Shown: positions 27,920-36,271 of the stretch, one piece after another
Layout of the letters: the number at the start of each line of letters is the position of its first letter
Position numbering within the stretch: the stretch's first letter is position 1
Origin: Shewanella jiangmenensis
GTDB lineage: Bacteria > Pseudomonadota > Gammaproteobacteria > Enterobacterales > Shewanellaceae
DNA: 64,000 nt
NCBI RefSeq assembly: GCF_018596335.1
Contig: NZ_JAHEPS010000001.1
Location: 496,001 to 560,000, forward strand
Direction: 5' to 3'
Notes under the pieces: model-generated
The model's input: the letters and a program-made list of their open reading frames with translations, nothing else
Told to the model about the DNA's origin: nothing
Database searches by the model: none
Made by a program: the position numbers and the translations under genes

Positions 27920-28011
27920 TGGCGGAGAAGGAGGGATTCGAACCCTCGATGGGAGATAAAGCCCATACTCCCTTAGCAGGGGAGCGCCTTCGGCCACTCG
28001 GCCACCTCTCC
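27920..28011 (-). tRNA. tRNA-Ser (GCU), copy 2
   Basis: 92 nt, identical to copy 1. First gene of the cluster, downstream of csrA, in the position of serV in E. coli. Confidence 0.97.
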
Positions 28012-28162
28012 GGTTTTCTTGGCGCACATATTACTGTTTGAAGAAAATAAGTCAAACCCTTTTTCCCAATGCTCAGCTGATTGTCCTGTTTTTAATCACA
28101 TGCTTAAAACCCGCACAGCATCAGCCTTTGCACCGTTTGACGCCTTCCCTGCCCGGGCGCCC

Positions 28163-28191
28163 AAAATAAAAAAGCCAGCACAAAGCTGACT
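28163..28191 (-). terminator. Intrinsic terminator after csrA
   Basis: On the minus strand stem AGTCAGC/GCTGGCT (one G-T pair) with a 5-nt loop is followed by TTTTTTATTTT. It separates csrA from the tRNA operon, which must then have its own promoter between 28012 and 28163. Confidence 0.8.
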
Positions 28192-28262
28192 CTTCTATTG
28201 TCTTGTAAAACTGTTTTGTAAAACCGTCTGGTCAAACACTCCCGCAGGAGCAGAAAACAGTC

Positions 28263-28457
28263 TCAGTAGTTGCCGCCGTCTGGCGTGCCTGTTTTCTCAG
28301 ATTGGATCCGCTGGTAGATCTCTTCGCGGTGAACAGACACTTCTTTTGGTGCGTTCACACCAATGCGCACCTGATTTCCCTTTACACCCAGCACTGTCAC
28401 TGTGACTTCGTCACCGATCATCAGTGTTTCGCCAACTCGACGTGTCAAAATCAGCAT
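28263..28457 (-). CDS. csrA: Carbon storage regulator CsrA
   Basis: CsrA is a homodimeric RNA-binding protein that controls translation through GGA motifs in leaders. The 64-residue product has the canonical [37 protein letters not shown] and [13 protein letters not shown], with RNA-contacting R44 equivalents. TAAGGAG precedes the ATG. The alaS-(lysC)-csrA-tRNA order matches the E. coli locus apart from lysC. BarA, encoded at 53-56 kb, normally controls CsrA-antagonising small RNAs. Confidence 0.97.
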   Translation of the reverse strand: MLILTRRVGETLMIGDEVTVTVLGVKGNQVRIGVNAPKEVSVHREEIYQRIQSEKTGTPDGGNY

Positions 28458-28515
28458 TCGCTTGCTCCTTAGGTCCTATTCCATACGCCAGGTTAAGACG
28501 CCTGGACATTGCATT

Positions 28516-28544
28516 ATTATAAAGTCAGCTTAGTACAAATTATA
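28516..28544 (-). promoter_or_regulatory. AT-rich candidate promoter region of csrA
   Basis: Two TATAAT hexamers lie on the minus strand (28521-28516 and 28544-28539), 59 and 82 bp upstream of csrA. Neither has a good -35 at the usual spacing. Tentative. Confidence 0.35.
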
Positions 28545-28579
28545 GTATTGAATACCAAAACGTTTGGATATTCATACTT
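28544..28579. promoter_or_regulatory. Imperfect palindrome overlapping the lysC stop codon
   Basis: AGTATTGAATACCAAA and TTTGGATATTCATACT form a nearly perfect inverted repeat around ACG, with a single-base bulge on each side. It spans the lysC stop (28572-28574) and abuts the possible csrA -10. It may be a weak terminator of lysC or an operator; the sequence alone cannot decide. Confidence 0.5.
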
Positions 28580-29783
28580 TATTGAGGTTGAACGCTCTGT
28601 GCAGACTTCTGACCGCCTGTTGCAGGTCCTTCTCATCAATCATGACTGACAGTTTGATTTCCGCTGTCGAAACCAATCTGACGCGAATATTCTGTGCCGC
28701 CAACAACTCGGTGACTCTCGCCGCCAGCTCGGCCATTACAGGTTTGCCGGTACTGATAAGCGACACCTTGGCAAGCTCAGTTTCGTAGTTTACCGCGCCC
28801 AGCGCATGGGCGCCGGTCAATGTATCAATCAGCGCCAGCACCTTATTCACTTCAGCCTGCGCCAATGAAAAACTCAGCATGCGCTCCGAGGGTTGCTGCG
28901 CCACCAAATCGGTGTCGACACAGGCGTCGGCCAATGTTTTAAACAGCGCTACTTCAGCCGGCGGGTTATCTACAACCCCTGATACCGAGACTAGCCCCTG
29001 GCCACGGCTTACTGCAATACCTACAATGCCGGAAACTGTGTGATCTGGCTCATCAAACCGGATTAAGGTACCGCTACCGGGTTCAAAACTCGACAGCACC
29101 CGCAGCACCACACCATGACGGCGGGCACAGGCAACGCTGTCCGGATGCAGCACCTTGGCCCCCTGGCGTGCCATTTCATACATGGCCTCGAAGCTGATGC
29201 TGTCGAGTTTCTGTGCGTTGGGGTCGATGTTGGGATCTGTGGTAAACACGCCGCACACATCGGTAAAAATCTGACACTCAGCTGCATTCAGCGCCGCTGC
29301 TACGGCCACCGCTGTGGTGTCCGAGCCACCGCGGCCAAGCGTGGTGATATTACCCTCGCCGTCCACGCCCTGAAAACCGGCGATAACCGGCACAACACCG
29401 GCATCGAGCAGCCCAATCAAGCCATTGGTTTCAACCAGCTCAATGCTCGCGCGGCCAAACTGGTTATTGGTGCGGATTTTCACCTGACTGCCAAGCAAAG
29501 AGCGCGCCTTGATGCCACGGCGCTCCAGCGCCATCGCCATCAGGGCAATGCTGACCTGCTCACCGGCGGTCACCAGCATGTCCAGTTCACGGGCAGAAGC
29601 AACCGGATCAATATTTGCCGCCATGGCATACAGACGATTGGTTTCGCCCGCCATGGCCGACAACACCAACACCTGACGCTCACCCTCATGGTGTGCGCGG
29701 GCAATGGCATCGGCCACCGCCTCAATGCGCTCGAAGGAACCGACTGAGGTTCCGCCGAACTTCTTTACATTTATTTTTGTCAC
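28572..29783 (-). CDS. lysC: Aspartate kinase (monofunctional)
   Basis: This enzyme phosphorylates aspartate at the head of the Lys/Thr/Met pathway. It has KFGGTSVGSFERI at the N-terminus, a kinase domain with TAGEQVSIALMAMALERRG, GFQGVDGEGNITTLGRGGSDTTAVAVAAAL and FTDVCGVFTTDPNI, and C-terminal ACT domains (about 255-400) with LIDEKDL-like VMIDEKDLQQAVRSLH. I choose the GTG at 29783 (403 residues; VTKINVKKFGG) as AGCAGGC lies upstream; a TTG at 29825 would add 14 residues. It sits between alaS and csrA and may be feedback-inhibited by Lys or Thr. Confidence 0.93.
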   Translation of the reverse strand: MTKINVKKFGGTSVGSFERIEAVADAIARAHHEGERQVLVLSAMAGETNRLYAMAANIDPVASARELDMLVTAGEQVSIALMAMALERRGIKARSLLGSQVKIRTNNQFGRASIELVETNGLIGLLDAGVVPVIAGFQGVDGEGNITTLGRGGSDTTAVAVAAALNAAECQIFTDVCGVFTTDPNIDPNAQKLDSISFEAMYEMARQGAKVLHPDSVACARRHGVVLRVLSSFEPGSGTLIRFDEPDHTVSGIVGIAVSRGQGLVSVSGVVDNPPAEVALFKTLADACVDTDLVAQQPSERMLSFSLAQAEVNKVLALIDTLTGAHALGAVNYETELAKVSLISTGKPVMAELAARVTELLAAQNIRVRLVSTAEIKLSVMIDEKDLQQAVRSLHRAFNLNKV

Positions 29784-29819
29784 AAAAAGCCTGCTACTGC
29801 TCAGACTGACATTGGGGTT

Positions 29820-29847
29820 GGTCAACCCTTGGGGGTTGACCCAAGGG
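29820..29847 (-). promoter_or_regulatory. Two mutually exclusive hairpins between alaS and lysC
   Basis: Stem A is GGTCAACCC/GGGTTGACC (29820-29828 with 29833-29841). Stem B is CCCTTGGG/CCCAAGGG (29826-29833 with 29840-29847). Both are perfect and share bases, so only one can form. They lie 3-30 nt after the alaS stop and 37 nt before the lysC GTG. No T-run follows. Confidence 0.55.
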
Positions 29848-29849
29848 AG

Positions 29850-32471
29850 TTACAGACGCTCGGTCAGCCACGGCAGCACTGTGGAGAGTGCCGCGTCCAG
29901 CTTGGCAGGCTCACTGCCACCGGCCTGCGCCATATCAGGGCGACCACCGCCTTTACCGCCAACCTGCGCTGCGACCATAGCGACCAGGTCGCCAGCTTTA
30001 ACCTTAGCGGTAACATCGGAAGTGACACCGGCGATAAGGTTCACCTTATCGGCAGAGGCAACGGCCAGCAGCACCACGCCGGATTTAAGCTTTTGCTTAA
30101 GCTCATCCTGCAGACCACGCAGCGCACCCGCTTCAACGCCATCAAGCTTCTTCACCAGCACTTTCACGCCGTTGATTTCCTGCGCGTCACCGGCAAGGTC
30201 GGCGCTCGCGGCAGCGGCGAGCTTGTCTTTAAGCTGCGCGTTTTCTTTTTCGAGCTGTTTCGCTTTATCAAGCTGCGCCTTAAGCTTGGCGACCACCGAG
30301 GCCACATCGCCCTTAAGAAGCGAAGCGGCTTCTTCAAGCTCGGCTTGCTGCTGGGCAACAAACGCCATCGCTGCCGCGCCAGTCACGGCTTCGATACGGC
30401 GGATACCTGCGGCAATACCGCCTTCAGAGGTGATCTTAAAGAGACCAATATCACCGGTACGGCCAACGTGGGTACCACCGCAAAGCTCGATAGAGAAGTC
30501 ACCCATGGTCACAACACGCACCTTGGCATCGTACTTCTCACCAAAGAGTGCCATGGCGCCTTTGGCCTTGGCTTCTTCGATGTCCATCTCGGCGAAATTC
30601 AGCTCGTGGTTACGACGAATTTGGGTATTCACCAAATCTTCAACCGCTTTAAGCTCTTCACGCTTAACGCCTTCAAAGTGAGAGAAGTCGAAACGCAGAC
30701 GCTCAGGGTCTACCAGCGAGCCTTTCTGGGTCACGTGGGTGCCCAGCACCTGACGCAGCGCGGCATGCAGCAAGTGAGTCACTGAGTGGTTAAGCTCGGT
30801 GCGATGGCGAAGCCTTTTATCGACCATGGCCTTGAGGCTATCGCCAACCTTAACGCTGCCACTTAGCAGCTGGCCCTTGTGACCAATGCCCTGACCAAAC
30901 TTTTGCGTATCAACAACGCTGATCTCTACGCCCTCAGCCAGCAGTTGGCCCTTGTCACCAACCTGACCACCGGATTCGGCGTAAAAAGGCGTGTTATCGA
31001 GCACCACAACCAGCTCAGCGCCCGCTTCAGCAGCATCAACAGATTCGCCATCACGGTAAAGGGCAACCACTTTACTCTCGGTGGCAAGCTCGGTGTAACC
31101 ACAAAAATCGGTGCTGGCATCAATTTTCAGTGCAGCGTTGTAATCGGCGCTGAACTGACCTGCGGCCTGAGCGCGGCTGCGCTGCTCAGCCATGGCGGCG
31201 GCAAAGCCTGCTTCATCGACTTTAAGATTGCGCTCGCGGCACACATCGGCGGTCAAATCCACCGGGAAGCCGTAGGTGTCGTACAGTTTGAATACGGTGT
31301 CGCCGTCCAGGGTATCGCCCTTAAGGTCGGCAAGGGCGGCGTCCAGCATGCCCAAACCACGCTCAAGCGTGCGGGCAAACTGCTCTTCTTCAGCTTTAAG
31401 CGCCTTTTCCACAATCGCCTGGGTCGCGGCCAAATCTTTGGCTGCATCGCCCATGGCTTCAACCAAGGTCGGCACCAGTTTGTAGAAGAAGGTGTCAGTG
31501 GCGCCCAGTTTGTTACCGTGGCGTACGGCGCGGCGGATAATGCGGCGCAGCACATAACCACGGCCTTCGTTGGATGGCATTACGCCATCGGCAACCAAAA
31601 AGGCGCAGGAGCGGATATGGTCGGCAATCACGCGCAGTGATTTGTTTTCCAGGTCAGTCACGCCAATAACTTCGGCGGTCTTTTTGATAAGCTTTTGGAA
31701 AATATCGATTTCGTAGTTTGAGTGCACGCCCTGCATAATGGCAGCGATACGCTCAATACCCATGCCGGTATCCACCGCAGGTTTTGGCAGCGGCTCAAGC
31801 TTACCATCGGCATGACGGTTGTACTGCATGAAAACGATATTCCAGATTTCGATAAAACGGTCACCGTCTTCTTCCGGGCTGCCCGGACGGCCACCCCAAA
31901 TATGAGCACCGTGATCGTAGAAAATCTCGGTACATGGGCCGCAAGGACCGGTGTCGCCCATCTGCCAGAAGTTGTCAGACGCAAAAGCGGCGCCTTTGTT
32001 GTCGCCGATGCGGATAATATTTTCCGCGGCAACACCAATCTTCTTATTCCAGATTTCGAACGCTTCATCATCTGTGTGGTACACGGTCACACACAGCTTT
32101 TCTTTTGGCAGCTTCAATGTGCCGGTGAGGAATTCCCAGGCGAAGCGGATCGCATCTTCTTTAAAGTAATCACCAAAGCTGAAGTTACCCAGCATTTCAA
32201 AGAAGGTGTGGTGACGTGCGGTGTAGCCGACGTTGTCCAGGTCGTTGTGCTTACCACCGGCGCGCACACAGCGCTGGGCCGTGGCCGCACGGACGTAGCT
32301 GCGCTTTTCCATGCCCAGGAAGCAGTCTTTGAACTGGTTCATACCGGCGTTGGTAAAAAGCAGTGTTGGATCGTTACCGGGAACCAGGGAGCTACTGTCT
32401 ACAACCTGGTGACCCTGCTGCCTGAAATACTCAAGAAAAGCACTGCGAAGCGCGGCTGTGGTTTGATACAT
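29850..32471 (-). CDS. alaS: Alanyl-tRNA synthetase AlaS
   Basis: AlaS charges tRNA-Ala and edits misacylated products. From ATG 32471 it has 873 residues, close to E. coli's 876. Features: class II catalytic core with [33 protein letters not shown] and TGMGIERIA; editing domain with [20 protein letters not shown] (HxxxH zinc motif) and [15 protein letters not shown]; and C-terminal C-Ala domain with [20 protein letters not shown] precedes the start; the open frame to 32573 has no support. Confidence 0.97.
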   Translation of the reverse strand: MYQTTAALRSAFLEYFRQQGHQVVDSSSLVPGNDPTLLFTNAGMNQFKDCFLGMEKRSYVRAATAQRCVRAGGKHNDLDNVGYTARHHTFFEMLGNFSFGDYFKEDAIRFAWEFLTGTLKLPKEKLCVTVYHTDDEAFEIWNKKIGVAAENIIRIGDNKGAAFASDNFWQMGDTGPCGPCTEIFYDHGAHIWGGRPGSPEEDGDRFIEIWNIVFMQYNRHADGKLEPLPKPAVDTGMGIERIAAIMQGVHSNYEIDIFQKLIKKTAEVIGVTDLENKSLRVIADHIRSCAFLVADGVMPSNEGRGYVLRRIIRRAVRHGNKLGATDTFFYKLVPTLVEAMGDAAKDLAATQAIVEKALKAEEEQFARTLERGLGMLDAALADLKGDTLDGDTVFKLYDTYGFPVDLTADVCRERNLKVDEAGFAAAMAEQRSRAQAAGQFSADYNAALKIDASTDFCGYTELATESKVVALYRDGESVDAAEAGAELVVVLDNTPFYAESGGQVGDKGQLLAEGVEISVVDTQKFGQGIGHKGQLLSGSVKVGDSLKAMVDKRLRHRTELNHSVTHLLHAALRQVLGTHVTQKGSLVDPERLRFDFSHFEGVKREELKAVEDLVNTQIRRNHELNFAEMDIEEAKAKGAMALFGEKYDAKVRVVTMGDFSIELCGGTHVGRTGDIGLFKITSEGGIAAGIRRIEAVTGAAAMAFVAQQQAELEEAASLLKGDVASVVAKLKAQLDKAKQLEKENAQLKDKLAAAASADLAGDAQEINGVKVLVKKLDGVEAGALRGLQDELKQKLKSGVVLLAVASADKVNLIAGVTSDVTAKVKAGDLVAMVAAQVGGKGGGRPDMAQAGGSEPAKLDAALSTVLPWLTERL

Positions 32472-32793
32472 GAAAACGTCCTGCGTTGGAAAAGTCAGAT
32501 TCGACAAGTCGCGGCCACATCCACGGGGCAGCGACAAAAATTTGGGGGTCATTATAACCAAAAGCTTTCGCAAGAAGATAGCGCAGCCATCAGGAAAACC
32601 CGCGCTGGCGCGCCGCTTATCAAGGCATCAACCGAAGAAAGAGCGCTGGTTAAGGTAGGTATAAAACCGAGGTTAGTATTTGCCAGCATCGTAAATGAAT
32701 TGAGACGCTGAAAAGTGCGCCAAAAGCTGCAACCGACAGTGGCATTCTGCTGTGGATCGCACCTCTCTTCATCTACGGGCAAGTGTCGATAAC

Positions 32794-32838
32794 GTCATAG
32801 CCAAATGCGTCATAGCCAAATGCGTAGTAGCCGAGAGC
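32794..32838. repeat. 15-bp tandem repeat, three units
   Basis: GTCATAGCCAAATGC occurs twice perfectly, then once as GTAGTAGCCGAGAGC. Confidence 0.9.
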
Positions 32839-32861
32839 GCAATATCTGAGAAATGACAGCA

Positions 32862-32905
32862 GCGAGATAACAGCCGCGAGATAACGTGAGATAACGCGAG
32901 ATAAA
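32862..32905. repeat. 10-bp GCGAGATAAC repeat, four units
   Basis: GCGAGATAAC at 32862 and 32876, GTGAGATAAC at 32886 and GCGAGATAAA at 32896; the last three are directly adjacent. Confidence 0.9.
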
Positions 32906-33345
32906 TAGTCAGGTCGGTTGTGGGCGCCTACTGCCCAAGGCCGCTTCAAGGCAATGCCCAAACCTTGGTGGTGTGTTCAGGCTAAAGCGAACGAACAGGC
33001 CATAAAGTCAGCCGTATGCAGCGGAGGTTTAGGGAACAAAAGAAAGCACTGGTTCAGCGGCCCTTTACAGACAAGAGCTGATGACACCAAAACACAGAAT
33101 GTTATATGAACTTCAATTTTTTAGGCAAAGCACTAAAGGCAAGATAAGTACCAAAATAGCGAATAGCGCCGACGTGTCGAATAGCGCCAAAGTCTTGAGC
33201 AGCGCTAAGGCCAAAGAAACAGTCAAACTGTGAAAGAAACACAGTGCACCGACAATGAATGGTATAAAAATAAAGGCGGCAACAGATACCCAAACGAACT
33301 AAAAGATAAAAACGTCAGGGAAATTCAGTGCGCTGTTCAGCTGAA

Positions 33346-33450
33346 TCACGGTTATCTTAGTCAAGGTTATCTTAGTCAAGGTTTTTTTAGCCAAGGTTAT
33401 GGCCGTCAGGGTTATCGCCGTCAAAGCTGTCGCAGTCAAAGGCATCCGTG
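33346..33450. repeat. 15-bp tandem array spanning the recX 3' end
   Basis: Seven contiguous 15-bp units run from TCACGGTTATCTTAG through TCAAGGTTATCTTAG, TCAAGGTTTTTTTAG, CCAAGGTTATGGCCG and TCAGGGTTATCGCCG to TCAAAGCTGTCGCAG and TCAAAGGCATCCGTG. About four units encode the end of RecX; the stop lies inside the third unit; the rest is beyond the gene. Identity decays towards the coding side. Confidence 0.92.
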
Positions 33451-33929
33451 TCAACATCAAGTGCTTTGGAAATCTGGTCAAAGCCAAATCCCTGCCCGAC
33501 CAAATACCGAACCCGCCTTGCTCTGTCTTTGGCATCCACCGGCTTACCGGCACCAAACTTTTTCAGCGCCTTGGCTCTGGCAAGGGCATACCAGTCTACA
33601 TCACTGGCATCCAGGCTTTGCGCTATCACCTCTTTATCCAGGCCTTTGGCAATCATCGCCTGTTTAGCCCGTGCCAGCCCCTGACCTTTTGCGACCGCAG
33701 TTCGAAGCACAGAGTTACCAACACGGCTGTCGCAGAGATAGCCCCTGGCCTCACAATCATCAAGCGCCTTGTCGGCTGCAATCGACTCACACCCCTTGGC
33801 GATAAGCTTGACCTTAAGCTCAGCTCGGCCGTGGTCACGCCGAGCAAGCAGCGCAAGCGCCAGCTTCATGGCATCGGGTGCTTCCTGCTCGGTTTGTGTG
33901 GCAGCACTTTTTGCGCGCGACTTAAACAT
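33387..33929 (-). CDS. recX: Regulatory protein RecX with repeat-derived acidic tail
   Basis: RecX binds RecA filaments and limits recombination activity. The 180-residue protein has the tandem three-helix repeats typical of the family: AMKLALALLARRDHGRAELKVKLIAKG, CEARGYLCDSRVGNSVLRTAVAKGQGLARAKQAMIAKG and RARRVRYLVGQGFGFDQISKAL. After that the tail DVDTDAFDCDSFDGDNPDGH is encoded by a 15-bp tandem array and is strongly acidic. AAGGAGCTAAA supports the ATG at 33929, yet the frame stays open some 230 bp upstream through a (Lys-Ala)n microsatellite without a start codon. It lies 876 bp from recA, far more than usual. Confidence 0.9.
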   Translation of the reverse strand: MFKSRAKSAATQTEQEAPDAMKLALALLARRDHGRAELKVKLIAKGCESIAADKALDDCEARGYLCDSRVGNSVLRTAVAKGQGLARAKQAMIAKGLDKEVIAQSLDASDVDWYALARAKALKKFGAGKPVDAKDRARRVRYLVGQGFGFDQISKALDVDTDAFDCDSFDGDNPDGHNLG

Positions 33930-34011
33930 TTTAGCTCCTTTAAGCAGTGTTCTGGCGGTACTGAGCTTTGCGCCGGATTCACGGATACTCGGCTCTAACT
34001 TACTCAGGTAT

Positions 34012-34119
34012 GCTTTGGCTTTGGCTTTGGCTTTGGCTTTGGCTTTGGCTTTGGCTTTGGCTTTGGCTTTGGCTTTGGCTTTGGCTTTGGCTTTGGCTTT
34101 GGCTTTGGCTCTGGCTTTG
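34012..34119. repeat. Hexanucleotide microsatellite (GCTTTG) of 18 units
   Basis: Sixteen perfect GCTTTG units (34012-34107), then one GCTCTG and one more GCTTTG. It begins 83 bp upstream of the recX ATG. On the minus strand the recX frame reads it as repeated Lys-Ala. Confidence 0.97.
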
Positions 34120-34467
34120 TTCCGGGTAAACTTCCCCTTGTCACTGCGCAGGCTTAACTGAGCAGCACTTTAACCAAGTGCCGCTTGAATACGGCACAGG
34201 CTTAATCTTGCCTCAGGTCAATCTTTGCGTCAGATACATCTTGGCTCAGCTCAGTCCTTGGCTCAGTCCTTGGCTGAGTTTAATCCTTGGCCGCCAAGGC
34301 TTGGCAATTCCGCAGGTTCTGATATCAAGGTAGAGGTTAACTCTGCAGCCAATCACTCAAGCTCTGATTTCTGTGCCTGTTGGGTCTATTAATTAGTCCT
34401 GTGCCAAAAAGTCATCAAAGCTGAAGATAAAGCCCAAACGCACCCCAGAATCCTATACACTTAAACA

Positions 34468-34518
34468 CCTGGAAACCTGGAAACCTGGAAACCTAGAAAC
34501 CTAGAAACCTAGAAACCT
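34468..34518. repeat. 8-bp tandem array, six units
   Basis: Three CCTGGAAA units are followed by three CCTAGAAA units and a partial unit. The change G to A is shared by three consecutive units, implying a second round of duplication. Confidence 0.95.
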
Positions 34519-34703
34519 GATGCTGCGAGAGAAGGGCTGATGTAAGAGAAAAGCCCTGACGAAAGAGAGAATCCAGCTGTAAAAAACACCCGGCCAGACG
34601 AGAAAACCACGCCCCGAAGAAAAGGTGTTGGTTACACCTAAGGGCAAAGAGTGAGGCCAAACCACGCCTAAATGCCAGAAAACGGACACCCGACGAGAAA
34701 GCG

Positions 34704-34753
34704 GCAAGAAAAAAAGCTTGGGCTAAGCCTGTAAGCATTGCAGGCTTAGCCCA
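34704..34753 (-). terminator. Intrinsic terminator of recA
   Basis: A perfect 13-bp stem TGGGCTAAGCCTG/CAGGCTTAGCCCA (34719-34731 with 34741-34753) is followed on the minus strand by AGC and seven T residues. Read-through would be needed to express recX from the recA promoter, as in E. coli. Confidence 0.9.
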
Positions 34754-34754
34754 C

Positions 34755-34786
34755 CTCTCTTTAGACAGACAGGTGTCTAAAGAGAG
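34755..34786 (-). other. Second perfect stem-loop between recA stop and its terminator
   Basis: CTCTCTTTAGACA and TGTCTAAAGAGAG form a perfect 13-bp stem with a 6-nt loop. It lies 19 nt after the recA stop and 1 nt before the terminator stem. No T-run follows it. Could stabilise the recA mRNA 3' end. Confidence 0.7.
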
Positions 34787-34805
34787 CTATCTATTACAGC
34801 GGGAC

Positions 34806-35873
34806 TTAAAACACTTCACCGGTTTCAAAGTCGATGTTTTCATCGCCATCTTCAGAAGCATTGGCTGTAGAAGAGCCGTGGTTGGAAAGCAGCATTTCTC
34901 TTAAGGTACGCTCGATTTCACCGGCCAGCTCTGGATTCTCGGCCAGATACTTGGTGGCATTGGCGCGGCCCTGACCAATTTTGTCACCCTTGTAGCTGTA
35001 CCAGGCACCTGACTTTTCAATCAGCTTGTGCAGTACGCCAAGGTCAACCAATTCACCGGTGCGGTTAATGCCCTGACCGTAAAGGATCTGGAAGTCAGCC
35101 TGACGGAATGGTGCTGCAATCTTGTTTTTAACTACCTTAACGCGGGTTTCGTTACCCACCACTTCTTCACCTTCTTTGATAGCGCCGGTACGGCGGATAT
35201 CAAGACGCACAGAAGCATAGAATTTCAGCGCGTTACCACCTGTGGTGGTTTCTGGGTTACCAAACATCACACCAATCTTCATACGGATCTGGTTGATGAA
35301 AATCAGCAGCGTGTTGGACTGCTTGAGGTTACCTGCAAGCTTACGCATGGCCTGGCTCATCATACGGGCAGCAAGGCCTACGTGAGAGTCGCCGATTTCA
35401 CCTTCGATTTCAGCCTTGGGTACCAGGGCGGCCACCGAGTCGACGATGATAACGTCAACGGCGCCGCTGCGGGTCAGGGCGTCACAGATTTCCAGTGCTT
35501 GCTCACCTGTGTCTGGCTGAGAACAAAGCAGGTTATCGATATCGACCCCAAGTTTGCGGGCATAAACAGGGTCCAGCGCATGTTCGGCGTCGATAAAGGC
35601 GCACACTTTACCCTGGCGCTGCGCAGCAGCAATCACTTCAAGCGTCAGAGTGGTTTTACCGGAAGACTCAGGGCCGTAGATTTCAACGATACGTCCCATT
35701 GGCAGACCACCGGCACCAAGGGCCACGTCCAGAGCCAGCGAGCCGGTGGAAATGGTTTCCACGTCCATGGAGCGGTCTTCACCGAGCTTCATAATGGAGC
35801 CTTTACCAAATTGCTTTTCAATCTGGCCAAGAACGGCGGCAAGTGCTTTCTCTTTATTTGGATCGATTTTCAT
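34806..35873 (-). CDS. recA: Recombinase RecA
   Basis: RecA forms filaments on single-stranded DNA, drives homologous recombination and triggers LexA cleavage. The 355-residue protein carries the Walker A motif GPESSGKTT (about 66-74), Walker [22 protein letters not shown], loop L1/L2 regions including [26 protein letters not shown], and the acidic C-terminal tail [17 protein letters not shown]. The promoter carries a LexA box. It starts the recA-recX pair. Confidence 0.98.
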   Translation of the reverse strand: MKIDPNKEKALAAVLGQIEKQFGKGSIMKLGEDRSMDVETISTGSLALDVALGAGGLPMGRIVEIYGPESSGKTTLTLEVIAAAQRQGKVCAFIDAEHALDPVYARKLGVDIDNLLCSQPDTGEQALEICDALTRSGAVDVIIVDSVAALVPKAEIEGEIGDSHVGLAARMMSQAMRKLAGNLKQSNTLLIFINQIRMKIGVMFGNPETTTGGNALKFYASVRLDIRRTGAIKEGEEVVGNETRVKVVKNKIAAPFRQADFQILYGQGINRTGELVDLGVLHKLIEKSGAWYSYKGDKIGQGRANATKYLAENPELAGEIERTLREMLLSNHGSSTANASEDGDENIDFETGEVF

Positions 35874-35963
35874 GGTTCCCTCTCACACAGCAAAAGCTGC
35901 GACGATGCAACGGTTTAGCGCTATGCAGGCAAAAGCCCTGTGTATTTGTACATATTGAAAGCT

Positions 35964-35991
35964 AGTATACTGTACAATCATACAGTATCAA
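35964..35991 (-). promoter_or_regulatory. recA promoter with overlapping LexA (SOS) box
   Basis: On the minus strand TTGATA (-35), a 16-bp spacer and TATACT (-10) closely copy the E. coli recA promoter. Within it, at 35968-35987, lies TACTGTACAATCATACAGTA (read on plus), a CTG-N10-CAG LexA site, so repressor covers the promoter. Confidence 0.93.
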
Positions 35992-36271
35992 CCCCTGTAC
36001 AAAATAAATTTCGTACAGCCGCTTTCTGATGTCGTCAGGGTGTTGAATTGAAAAGGATCACTTTGACGCAAAACTTGGTAGACTGGGCGCCATATTGCAT
36101 ATCCCCAGCGGCGCATAACCACAAGTGAGCGTATCCACAGCGGCATCAACAGATGATTTGAATCTGCTGATAGCAAAAATGTGGTCAGCCAATCCCAGCC
36201 TTGGGCACTTCGTGGGCGCACAGATCAACAGCCGCGCAGATATTCCAGAGATAAGCTGATATTCCAGAGAA

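Larger units (their letters stand above)
32472..33386. other. Gap between alaS and recX, rich in degenerate repeats
   Basis: About 915 bp without a supported gene. It holds the alaS promoter, 15-bp and 10-bp tandem arrays (32794-32838 and 32862-32905), a direct repeat of TCGAATAGCGCC-like sequence near 33160-33185, and the tail of the recX 15-bp array. Short frames such as 33102-33293 look like chance. Confidence 0.6.
33930..34805. other. Gap between recX and recA filled with repeats and hairpins
   Basis: Holds, from recA towards recX: two perfect 13-bp stem-loops (34719-34786), a low-complexity stretch, an 8-bp array (34468-34518), a degenerate CTCAGTCCTTGG array near 34250-34290, and a hexanucleotide microsatellite (34012-34119). 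No gene is supported; frames at 34493-34738 and 33769-34161 are repeat artefacts. Confidence 0.65.

Noticed and set aside
31722..32711. Long open frame antisense to alaS (also 29704-30785 and 30879-31640)
   Set aside because: alaS on the other strand is unmistakable; the frames have no recognisable domain and are explained by the GC-rich codon pattern.
33930..34160. N-terminal extension of RecX through the Lys-Ala repeat
   Set aside because: The frame is open but contains no ATG, GTG or TTG, and a good ribosome-binding site precedes the ATG at 33929.
33769..34161. Frame with Ala-Leu repeats opposite recX
   Set aside because: It is the hexanucleotide microsatellite translated, joined to the antisense of recX; no start signal.
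34468..34518. CRISPR-like array
   Set aside because: Units of 8 bp abut directly with no spacers; no cas genes are present anywhere in the window. The same applies to the other arrays.
36000..36271. A cinA/pncC-type gene between recA and mutS
   Set aside because: The 398-bp gap has no frame with the expected motifs; only the SOS promoter and leader are seen.
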